Below are positions 34,968 to 44,200 of a stretch of 64,000 bases of DNA, one piece after another (position 1 is the stretch's first letter; the number at the start of each line of letters is the position of its first letter). Source of the stretch: Terrimonas pollutisoli (GTDB taxonomy: Bacteria > Bacteroidota > Bacteroidia > Chitinophagales > Chitinophagaceae); NCBI RefSeq assembly GCF_029360765.1, contig NZ_JARKNA010000006.1, positions 182,003-246,002 on the forward strand, given 5' to 3'. Both the position numbers and the translations under genes were made by a program. The notes beneath the pieces are model-generated. The model did not search any database. It saw nothing but the letters and a program-made list of their open reading frames with translations, and was not told the origin of the DNA.

Positions 34968-35576
34968 TTAATCATCTTCATTGAACAGTTCAAATTGCTC
35001 CGTTATCAGCCGAAAGCTTTTGCGGTGATATTTACAGAGTCCATGTTCTGCAATGGCATTGCGGTGAAAAGGAGTACCGTAACCCTTGTTATTCTTCCAA
35101 TGATAAACAGGAAATTCGTCATGCAACTGTTCCATATATTCATCCCGGTAAGTTTTGGCAAGGACGCTGGCCGCAGCAATACTGGCATACTTTCCATCGC
35201 CCTTGATAATGCAATGATGCGGTATTTTGGGATAAGCTGTAAAACGATTGCCATCAATCAACAATAAGCCGGGTTGCTGCGTTAATTGAGCAATCGCCAG
35301 GTGCATTGCTTTAAAAGAAGCTTTTAAAATATTGATGGTATCGATTTCGTTGTTGTCAACAAACGATACAGCATAGCTGATAGCCTGCTGCTCTATGACA
35401 GGTCGTAATTCATTTCGTTCTTCTACTGTCAGCTTTTTTGAATCATCCAACAAAGGATGACAAAAATCTTTTGGCAAAATAACTGCTGCGGCGAACACCG
35501 GTCCTGCAAAGCAGCCACGACCCGCTTCATCACAGCCTGCTTCAATTAAAATGTCCTGGTAGAATGATTTCAGCAT
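34968..35576 (-). CDS. rnhB: ribonuclease HII
   Basis: The enzyme removes ribonucleotides from DNA by cutting RNA-DNA hybrids. The 202-residue protein has GCDEAGRGCFAGPVFAAAVI with the catalytic DEAGRG, LLDDSKKLTVEERNEL, LLIDGN with a catalytic Asp, and IIKGDGKYASIAAASVLAKT. All are standard for RNase HII. It converges with the YrdC-type gene, nine bases apart. Confidence 0.97.
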   Translation of the reverse strand: MLKSFYQDILIEAGCDEAGRGCFAGPVFAAAVILPKDFCHPLLDDSKKLTVEERNELRPVIEQQAISYAVSFVDNNEIDTINILKASFKAMHLAIAQLTQQPGLLLIDGNRFTAYPKIPHHCIIKGDGKYASIAAASVLAKTYRDEYMEQLHDEFPVYHWKNNKGYGTPFHRNAIAEHGLCKYHRKSFRLITEQFELFNEDD

Positions 35577-35693
35577 CGTTCAAAAATCAAGGCGAAAATA
35601 AACCAGCCTACCTGTAATTAGGACAAATAGCGTTAAATATTATTCCACAAAAATTGCCCTTCGCAAATCAACAGAACTACCTTTGCACCCGCT

Positions 35694-36773
35694 ATGCATA
35701 ATGAACTAACGCAACCCCGTTCTTCACGCCCCGTAGCGATCTGGCTGCTCACCGGCGTTTTTATGATTATCATCCAGGTATTGCTGGGAGGAATAACAAG
35801 GTTGACCGGTTCAGGACTTTCCATTACAGAATGGAAGCCTATTATGGGAGCCTTACCGCCCATGAATGAACAGGACTGGATGGCTGCTTTTGAGAAGTAT
35901 CAACAAATTGCGCAATATAAATACCTCAACTATCATTTCACTCTTGCTGATTTTAAGTTTATTTTTTTCTGGGAATGGTTTCACCGTCTTTGGGCAAGAT
36001 TGATCGGTGTAGTTTTTATTATTCCTTTTATCATTTTCATTATTCAAAAAAGATTTAAAAGGGAAATGATCCGGCCGCTGATCATCCTGTTTTTATTGGG
36101 TGGATTGCAGGGTCTTGTGGGGTGGATCATGGTGCAAAGCGGATTGGATGATTCGGAGTTATTATATGTAAGCCATTATAAGTTGGCGATTCATTTCATT
36201 TTTGCCCTGGTTCTCTTATGTTACACATTATGGTTCGCATTAAAATTATTAGTACCTGCCTCTCAATTGGCCTACAACAACAAATTAAGAAGCTTCACCG
36301 GCTGGTTGATCGCTTTGCTCACCTTGCAGTTGATATACGGCGCCTTTATGGCGGGGCTGAAAGCTGCAACCGCCGCACCAACATGGCCATCTATTAACGG
36401 AGTTTGGTGGCCCGTTAATATTCATTCATTTGGGGACCGTGAATTTGCCGGTATTAGTTTTTTAGTGGATCACCCTTTAGTCATTCATTTTATCCATCGC
36501 AATCTCGCTTATATAATCACTATTCTTTTATTTATATGGAGCTGGCAGGCGTTTAAAATAAAGACTGCTTATTTATTTAGCAGAACAAGGGGCTTGCCGT
36601 TGCTTTTAGTGCTTGTACAGGTTATACTAGGAATATTATCTGTTTTATATTCACCTGAGCAATACAGCTTTCTTTGGCTGGCAGTGGCCCATCAATTTGT
36701 TGCTATGCTTTTACTATTAGCGTTGGTGTGGATGTTTTTTATCATCCGTAATGAGAAAAATCGTTTAACATAA
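35694..36773 (+). CDS. ctaA: haem A synthase (COX15/CtaA family)
   Basis: The enzyme oxidises a methyl group of haem O to give haem A for cytochrome oxidase. The 359-residue protein has about eight membrane helices. LLGGITRLTGSGLSITEWKP is the family signature after helix 1, WEWFHRLWARLIGV supplies a haem-ligand His in the first half, and VIHFIHRNLAYII and VAHQFVAMLLLLAL supply the His ligands of the second half. GLKAATAAPTWPSINGVWWP is another conserved segment. The start follows rnhB divergently. Confidence 0.93.
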   Translation: MHNELTQPRSSRPVAIWLLTGVFMIIIQVLLGGITRLTGSGLSITEWKPIMGALPPMNEQDWMAAFEKYQQIAQYKYLNYHFTLADFKFIFFWEWFHRLWARLIGVVFIIPFIIFIIQKRFKREMIRPLIILFLLGGLQGLVGWIMVQSGLDDSELLYVSHYKLAIHFIFALVLLCYTLWFALKLLVPASQLAYNNKLRSFTGWLIALLTLQLIYGAFMAGLKAATAAPTWPSINGVWWPVNIHSFGDREFAGISFLVDHPLVIHFIHRNLAYIITILLFIWSWQAFKIKTAYLFSRTRGLPLLLVLVQVILGILSVLYSPEQYSFLWLAVAHQFVAMLLLLALVWMFFIIRNEKNRLT

Positions 36774-36842
36774 ATTAGAGAAAAGCTTGTTTGCATTGCT
36801 GGCTTTAAATAGTATTTTTAAGCATCACCAGTTAACTTTTTC

Positions 36843-39071
36843 ATGAAAGTTTGGCTAAGAGGCTTTTATTATTCATTTCCTGTTCAACTTTTATTCCTGC
36901 ACTTCAGGAAATACCAGGTCCTATTACTTTTTTGGGTTATTCTTTTTGCGGTTGTGAACAGCAGTTTCATGAATACCTTCGGCGCCGACTCACTTTACCT
37001 GGCACCAGAATACCTCGGCAATGTGAATTCAATAAGTGCGGCACTGGTCGGTGCGTCGATCGGCATGTTTATCATGAGCTGGAATATCAGTACGTTTGTT
37101 TTGTTCAGCCGGAACTTCAGATTTTTGGCTGCCACTACCAATCCGTTTTTGAAGTATTGCATTAATAACTCGGTTATTCCTATTCTTTTTATCATCTTCT
37201 ATTTTTTTAATGCGTACAAGTTTACCCGCTACAAAGAACTGACTTCAAATGTGGAGATTCTTTTTTTAGCTGGCGGGTTTATCAGCGGTCTTGCATTGGT
37301 GTTGGCTATTTCGTTTATTTATTTTTTCCGGGCCGATAAATCGATCTTGAGACGGATGATGCCGGTTATCAACAATCCTGGTGAATATATCACTCATCTT
37401 CGGCCTGCAAAAGAAGTTTCATATGATGAAAGTCTTATTCATGTAGAATGGTATTTTGACTCACCCAGTCGTTTGCGGCCAACAAGAGACGTAAGACATT
37501 ACACGCCACAATTTGTAGAATCTTTGTTCAAGCGGCATCACTTTGCTGCCATCATGTGTGTGTTTTTTGCGTTTATACTATTGATCGGTATCGGCTTTTT
37601 TCTTGACTCACCTTTTTTTCAGATCCCGGCCGCAGCCAGCATTACGATTTTCTTTTCCATTCTTATCGGTGTAGCCGGCGCATTTTCTTACTTTTTGCAG
37701 AGCTGGAGCATTCCTTATCTTTTATTGTTGCTGATTGCTTTAAACTTTTTTTATAAAAAGGAATGGATTGATCCGCGTAACAAGGCCTACGGTATCAATT
37801 ATCAAAATAAAAAAGAAAGGCCTTCTTATTCAAAGGAAGGCCTAATGACCTTATGTACCAGGGAAAAGGTAGAAGCTGATCGGCAGAATATGATCAGCAT
37901 TTTGGAAAAATGGAAAAGGAAACAGGATAGTGCAAAACCTTTATTGGTATTGTTAAACACCAGCGGCGGTGGTCATCGGAGCGCCACATTCACCATGAGC
38001 ATGTTACAACACCTGGATAGTCTTACTCATGGCGCTATCATGAAAAGAATCTTTCTTATCAATGGTGCATCAGGTGGTATGATAGGTGCTACTTATTTCC
38101 GTGAATTGTTTTTACAACGATTAAACGGAAAGGCCATTAACCTGCAGGATGAAAAATATGTGGATGATATTGCCAGCGACGTGTTAAACCCTTTGTTCTC
38201 TTCATTTGTAGCAAGAGATCTAATTGCACCTGCGCAAAAGTTTAAAGTAAACGATTATACATATGTTAAGGACAGGGGATATGCTTTTGAACAGAAGCTT
38301 AACATGAACACCAGGGGAGTTCTCGATAAGCATATAAAAGACTATGCGGCCGATGAAAAGGAGGCAAATATTCCATTGATCTTTTATAATTCGGTAGTAA
38401 CAAGAGATAGTCGTAAACTCATCATCAGTACACAACCCGTAAGTTTTATGATGCAGGGCTGGCAGGATACCAGTCGCATACCGGAAATGGATCCTGATGT
38501 AATTGATTTCGGTGCTTTTTTCAAAAACCAGGATCCGTATAATTTGAGAATTCTTACTGCACTTCGTATGAATGCAACATTCCCCGTTGTGTTACCGAAT
38601 GTATGGCTGCCATCTAACCCGGTTATAGATGTAATGGATGCCGGCCTGCGTGATAATTATGGCCAGGAAACATCACTCCGCTTCCTGGAAGCGTTCGATG
38701 GCTGGATAAAAGAAAATACCAGTGGTGTTTTAATTATACAAATAAGAGATCGCAGTCCCGGTGGCTGGGAATTCCCGTATATGTCAGATGATATTACCGA
38801 TCATGCAACCAAACCGTTTTTGTTGCTGCAGCACAACTGGTTCAAAATGATGGAATATTTTCAAAACGATATGCTGAGCTACTATAGCGAGCATCCGGGT
38901 AGAACCGTTCACAAAGTTTTATTCCAGTATGCTTCAGATAATGAAGAAAATAAGGCGGCACTAAATTTTCACCTTAGTAAAAGGGAGAAAAAGGACGTTA
39001 CTATATCAGTTAGCTCTTCTGCCAATGCTAAAAGTTTCAGGGAGCTTAAGCGATTATTAAATATTCAATGA
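36843..39071 (+). CDS. membrane-anchored patatin-like phospholipase
   Basis: The 742-residue protein has about six hydrophobic segments in residues 1-305, then a soluble patatin-type domain. NTSGGGHRSATFT at 372-384 has the Gly-rich oxyanion loop, FLINGASGGMIGATYF near 404-419 has the G-x-S-x-G nucleophile (Ser410), and DAGLRDNYG near residue 600 supplies the catalytic Asp-Gly pair. Patatins hydrolyse acyl esters of membrane lipids. The long hydrophobic N-terminal part is larger than in simple patatins, and its role is not clear. It is bounded by ctaA and a convergent lipid-kinase gene. Confidence 0.85.
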   Translation: MKVWLRGFYYSFPVQLLFLHFRKYQVLLLFWVILFAVVNSSFMNTFGADSLYLAPEYLGNVNSISAALVGASIGMFIMSWNISTFVLFSRNFRFLAATTNPFLKYCINNSVIPILFIIFYFFNAYKFTRYKELTSNVEILFLAGGFISGLALVLAISFIYFFRADKSILRRMMPVINNPGEYITHLRPAKEVSYDESLIHVEWYFDSPSRLRPTRDVRHYTPQFVESLFKRHHFAAIMCVFFAFILLIGIGFFLDSPFFQIPAAASITIFFSILIGVAGAFSYFLQSWSIPYLLLLLIALNFFYKKEWIDPRNKAYGINYQNKKERPSYSKEGLMTLCTREKVEADRQNMISILEKWKRKQDSAKPLLVLLNTSGGGHRSATFTMSMLQHLDSLTHGAIMKRIFLINGASGGMIGATYFRELFLQRLNGKAINLQDEKYVDDIASDVLNPLFSSFVARDLIAPAQKFKVNDYTYVKDRGYAFEQKLNMNTRGVLDKHIKDYAADEKEANIPLIFYNSVVTRDSRKLIISTQPVSFMMQGWQDTSRIPEMDPDVIDFGAFFKNQDPYNLRILTALRMNATFPVVLPNVWLPSNPVIDVMDAGLRDNYGQETSLRFLEAFDGWIKENTSGVLIIQIRDRSPGGWEFPYMSDDITDHATKPFLLLQHNWFKMMEYFQNDMLSYYSEHPGRTVHKVLFQYASDNEENKAALNFHLSKREKKDVTISVSSSANAKSFRELKRLLNIQ

Positions 39072-39076
39072 AAACC

Positions 39077-39976
39077 TTAGTTTGCCGGCTGAATTAACCT
39101 GAAACATTTTTTCCTGATTTCAATTTTTAGTTTTTCGGGAGTTTCCGCAGGATCCCCATCAATATGCATGGGAGCATTGCTTTTGTTTTTGATAACGATC
39201 GCTTTGGTCTGAAAATAAATAATTGGCTGATGCAGGGAACTCTCTACCTTTTTTATTTTACCGGCAAATATTTGTTTCACCAGGTTGTACAACAATATTG
39301 GCTTTGCCGATTTTTTTACGATCACAATATCCAACAGGCCATCAGCCAGCAATGCTTTTGGGGCGATGGTAAAATTATTGCCAAACTGGTTGCTATTAGC
39401 AATGCTGATAAAAAATGCTTCGGTTGAAAATTCCATTCCATTACTTTCAATGGAAAACTCGTAAGGAGAAATGGAGAAAAAATTTTTACTGACAAGCGTC
39501 GCATAGGTTTTTAATCCCCGTTTGGGTTGATGGGCAAACTCATGGGCCACTTTTGCGTCAAAACCTACTCCGCAAAGCATACAGGCAAATTGTTTGTTGA
39601 CATAAAATCCGTCAATAGCTGATGCCTTACCACTGAAAATAACATCGAGTGCTTTGGCTGGTTGTTTGGAAATTTTTGCAGCTAACGCCAAACCATTGCC
39701 GGATCCGCAGGGGATAATACCAAAGTTTACATCTTCACCCATCAGGCTGCTTACTACCTGGCTCACCGTTCCATCACCGCCGGCTATTACTATATCTGTA
39801 ATTTTTTCTTCTTTAATGATGGGTTGGAGAAAGGAATAATCACCACTTGCTACTGATGGAAATATATGATAAGGAATTCCCTTTTCTTTTGTTTTTTGTT
39901 CAACAAATTGCTGGAGATCTTTTTTGGTTCTGGTTCCGGAAATGGGGTTGATAATATAGATAATACGCTGCTGCAT
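39077..39976 (-). CDS. DagK/YegS-family lipid kinase
   Basis: The 299-residue protein starts at ATG 39976 (MQQRIIYIINPISGTRTKKD); 36 further codons in frame upstream overlap the end of the FabH gene and carry no family sequence. IVIAGGDGTVSQVVSSLM is the ATP-binding GGDGT motif, GIIPCGSGNGLALAAKI is the second conserved loop, and LLDIVIVKKS and MHIDGDPAE near the end complete the fold. These enzymes phosphorylate diacylglycerol or related lipids at the membrane. Lipid substrate is not defined by sequence. Confidence 0.92.
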   Translation of the reverse strand: MQQRIIYIINPISGTRTKKDLQQFVEQKTKEKGIPYHIFPSVASGDYSFLQPIIKEEKITDIVIAGGDGTVSQVVSSLMGEDVNFGIIPCGSGNGLALAAKISKQPAKALDVIFSGKASAIDGFYVNKQFACMLCGVGFDAKVAHEFAHQPKRGLKTYATLVSKNFFSISPYEFSIESNGMEFSTEAFFISIANSNQFGNNFTIAPKALLADGLLDIVIVKKSAKPILLYNLVKQIFAGKIKKVESSLHQPIIYFQTKAIVIKNKSNAPMHIDGDPAETPEKLKIEIRKKCFRLIQPAN

Positions 39977-40077
39977 TCTTTTTCGTAGATCAAAAGGGCC
40001 ACAAATGTACTTCTCACAAGTGAATTGCACCAGTAATAAATAAGCCGAAGAGCATCTACAGTTTTTCAATCGATGAA

Positions 40078-41142
40078 CTACCACCTGATCAATACGCTAC
40101 CCCAGGTGAATCCACTGCCGAAAGCTGCCAGGCAAACCAGGTCGCCTTCCTTTATTTTTCCTTGCTCCCAGGCCTCACATAAAGCAATCGGAACAGATGC
40201 CGCCGTCGTGTTACCGTATTTATCAATGTTATTGTACACCTGGTCATCCTTCAATCCCAATTTTTGTTGTACAAATTGGGCGATGCGAAGATTAGCCTGG
40301 TGAGGAATGAGTAAGCCGATGTCCGATGGTTGTTGCCTGTTGGCCGCTAAGGCTTCCATAATTACTTCAGGAAATTTTACAACGGCTTTTTTAAAAACGG
40401 TGGGGCCATCCATATTGGGAAAATTTTGCGCTTTGTCAATCATGGAATGGCTCATGAACATATCGCCAATTTCAGCATTGTTAAAATCGGCAAGCGATTC
40501 ATTGGTCCAATGGTTTGCATGTGTGCCCGGATTAAACATCGCCAGTATCTCGGCACTTTCTCCATCACTGTGCAGGTGAGTACTCAGAATACCCTGAACT
40601 TGTCCTGGGCTTGTCGAAGAATCGGTTGGTTGCAACACTATTGCTCCGGCGCCATCACCAAATATCACTGATACATTTCTGCCGCGGGTACTAAAGTCGA
40701 GACCAAAAGAATGTTTTTCGCTACCAACTACCAGGATGTTTTTATACATGCCTGTTTTTATAAACTGATCGGCTACGCTGATGGCATAAATAAAACCACT
40801 GCATTGATTTCTTACATCTAAAGCACCGATCTCTTTCATCTTCATAGCCCGCTGGAGCAACACGCCGCAGCCTGGAAAATAATAATCGGGCGATAAGGTG
40901 GCGAAGATGATAAAGTCGATATCCTGTGGCGTAATGCCCGCCCTTTCAATTGCAATTTTTGATGCCTCAATACCCATGGTAGCAGTTGTTTCCCGGGTGC
41001 GATCAGCGTATCTTCTTTCCTTTATCCCGGTTCTTTCCTGTATCCATTCATCACTGGTGTCCATATATTTTATGAGATCATTGTTGGTAACAACATTCGA
41101 TGGAACATACATTCCTATACCGGCAATCCTGGAACGGCGCAT
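40078..41142 (-). CDS. 3-oxoacyl-ACP synthase III family protein (FabH-like)
   Basis: The 354-residue thiolase-fold protein has the catalytic triad of KAS III enzymes: Cys in LDVRNQCSGFIYA, His in LLIPHQANLRIAQ and Asn in YGNTTAASVPIA. DTSDEWIQERTGIKERRY is the characteristic N-terminal segment and SVIFGDGAGAIVL follows. FabH starts fatty-acid synthesis from acetyl-CoA and malonyl-ACP. A loop of about 50 residues near 190-240 (LHSDGESAEILAMFNPGTHA) is longer than in E. coli FabH, so a more specialised starter unit is possible. No other fab genes flank it. Confidence 0.88.
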   Translation of the reverse strand: MRRSRIAGIGMYVPSNVVTNNDLIKYMDTSDEWIQERTGIKERRYADRTRETTATMGIEASKIAIERAGITPQDIDFIIFATLSPDYYFPGCGVLLQRAMKMKEIGALDVRNQCSGFIYAISVADQFIKTGMYKNILVVGSEKHSFGLDFSTRGRNVSVIFGDGAGAIVLQPTDSSTSPGQVQGILSTHLHSDGESAEILAMFNPGTHANHWTNESLADFNNAEIGDMFMSHSMIDKAQNFPNMDGPTVFKKAVVKFPEVIMEALAANRQQPSDIGLLIPHQANLRIAQFVQQKLGLKDDQVYNNIDKYGNTTAASVPIALCEAWEQGKIKEGDLVCLAAFGSGFTWGSVLIRW

Positions 41143-41282
41143 GGCGAGATTATTTGGAGCAATTTAGCGAATACGGGCAAATTGTACCTGTTTCACTGCA
41201 AATCGCTATACCCTTAACATTTATAGCACGATATTTTCTAATCTTAGAATGACATCTTTCGGTACCGTATAAGTTGGTAGTA

Positions 41283-44200
41283 ATGCAGGAACAAACAGTA
41301 AAGCAAAACACCTGGAAACGTGTCGGCAAATTTTTGTTGAAAACTGTGATGTGGATTTTTTTCCTCATCCTGCTAATTTTTATTTTAATACTGACTCCGC
41401 CTGTTCAAAGCTTCATCCGAAAAAAAGTTGTCACCTACCTGGAGAATAGACTGGACACCCGGATTGAGGTGGGGAGAATCTACATCGGCCTGCCCAAAAA
41501 CATTGTGCTGGAAAATATTTATGTAGAAGACCGGCAAAAAGATACGCTGCTTTCCGGTAAAAAAATAAAAGCCGACCTTGATATCTGGCGGTTGATTACC
41601 AAAAACGAAGTTGATATCAGGAGCGTTTCATTAAATAACATCACCGCTAAAGTAAAAAGACAGTTGCCTGACACCATTTTTAATTTCCAGTTTATTATCG
41701 ATGCCTTTGCCACAAAAAACTCTTCCCCAGCAACCAGTGCTGATACTTCAACTTCTGCGTTTAACATAGGCTATGTTGAATTGAACAAAATAAGAATTTT
41801 GTATAATGACGTGATCACTGGCAGCGATATGGAAGCCTGGCTTGATCACCTGGATACAAGAGTGAAAAAATTTGATCCTGCGAAGTTGTTGTTTGACGTT
41901 CCTAAAACAAATATCAGTGGGTTAATAGCGAGAGTCTATCAAATAAAACCTTTGGCAAAACCGGAACCTGAAGCCAAAGACATAATTGAAGCAAAACAAC
42001 CTAACCCACTTGAACTCGCTTTCAATGAAGTAAACCTTGAAAAAATAAAACTTGATTTCAAAAACGACGTCTCCGCGACCTATGCAACGATTGACCTGGG
42101 ACAATTAAATGTGCAATCAAACAATATTGACCTGGACAATCGCATCATCGACCTGGAGAATATCGTATTGAATAAATCCACTACTTCCGTCAGGCTGGGT
42201 AAAAAACAGGAAACTAAAGTCGTCATCAAAGAGGTAAAACAGGAAGCCAAAAGCCAGGTAGAGGCAGGCTGGCACATACAGGTAAAATCATTAGATATCG
42301 CTGATAACAATTTTCAGTTTGATAATGATAACAATCCTAAAGTGGCGAAGGGAATGGACTATGCCCACCTGAAAGCTGATGCTTTAAACTTAAAGGCAAG
42401 TAATATTTTACTCGATGTTGATTCGATGGCCGCTAAAATCAGCAAAGCTGGTTTTAAGGAGAAAAGTGGGTTTGTGCTGAATGATCTGCAAATCGAATTT
42501 CTCTATACCGATAAAGAAACATACTTGCATGACCTTTACCTGGAAACACCCGGCACGGAGTTAAAAAGATCCGCCACCATCCGCTATGAATCGCTGGAGT
42601 CGTTGAAAAACGACATTGGTAATATGTACGTTGATTTCGATTTGCAGGACAGCAAAGTCTCGGTAAAGGATGTATTGACTTTCATGCCTGAATTGAGCCA
42701 GCAACCCGCCTTCGCTTATCCTGGCGCAGTATGGTACATAAACAGCCGCATCAATGGCCGTATCAACGAACTGAATATTGATGAACTACAATTGCAGGGA
42801 TTAAGAGATACGAAGGTGGATATAGCTGGAAAGATTACAGGACTGCCGGCAATGAAAAATATGGTGGCTGATCTCAACATCCGGAATATCAGCAGTTCGA
42901 AAAGAGACATGGATCTTTTTATTCCTCAAAATATATTACCTGCTACAATCACACTTCCGTCCAGGTTTAATGCGAATGGTGCGATCAAAGGGAATAATAC
43001 GCAAATGAATACTGATCTCGCTGTCAACACTGATTTGGGCAATTCAACCATTAAAGGAAGGTTTAGCCAGTTAGACGATCCAAAGCACATAGGATATAAT
43101 GCAAAAATTGATACGAGATCATTGCAATTAGGAACAATAATCCAGGACAAAGAAATGTTCGGACCTGTGTCAGCTTCCGTTACAGCAAAGGGAATGGGGT
43201 TTGATCCAAAAACCGTGGATGCCGCTTTTGATGGTATTATCCATTCCGCATACATTAATCAATACACTTACAAGGATGTTCGATTCAATGGAAATATAGC
43301 CAATCAAAAAGCCAATATAAATGCAGCCATTACCGATCCTAATATTCATTTAGCGCTGAATGCAAAAGCAGACCTTAGCAAAGAGTTTCCTGGGGTGCAA
43401 GTGACTGGAATGATCGATAGCCTAAAACTGCAACCACTTCATTTTGCAACGGCCCCGGTTATTTTTAGAGGAAAGGTAGATGCCGACTTCCCGGTATCTG
43501 ATCCCAATGATCTGCAGGGTAAGTTGCTGGTAACAGAATCAGTGATCGTTCAAAATAATCAACGATTACAATTGGACACCATACAGGTGCTGGCCAATCG
43601 CAGTGACAAGGGACATTCCCTGCAACTACAAAGTGATGTTATGTCTGCAATGCTGGAGGGACAATATCGACTGACCGATATAGGAACTAATTTTCAACAA
43701 GCCATTCAACCTTATTTTGCGATCGGCCCTGTAAATACTGCCACAGTAAGCCAGCCATATGATTTCACTTTAAATGCTTATGTGTTGGATAATCCAGCGT
43801 TAAAAGTGATCATTCCTTCCCTGCAACGGATCGATTCTGTTTCGGTACAAAGTCGTTTCACAAGTCAATCAGGATGGTCGGCAAAAGTAGAAGCTCCTGC
43901 ATTGGATATCGGCCCCAATAAATTGAGAGAGTTTGTGCTCAATGCCGGTACGGGCAATAATGCAATCCGGCTTTCAGCGACTGCAAAAAATTTTTCCAGC
44001 GGAAAAAGCATTGTATTGGACAACACAACCATTCATGCATTGATTGCGAATAATAACATTGACTTTGCTCTCAATATAAAAGATAGGCAGGCAAGGGTTA
44101 AGTACAATGTAAAGGGCCTGTTTCAGCAGCCTACCAATGGTATTTACCAGTTTGCCATAAAACCGGATAGTTTATTATTGAATTATGATGCCTGGTCTGT

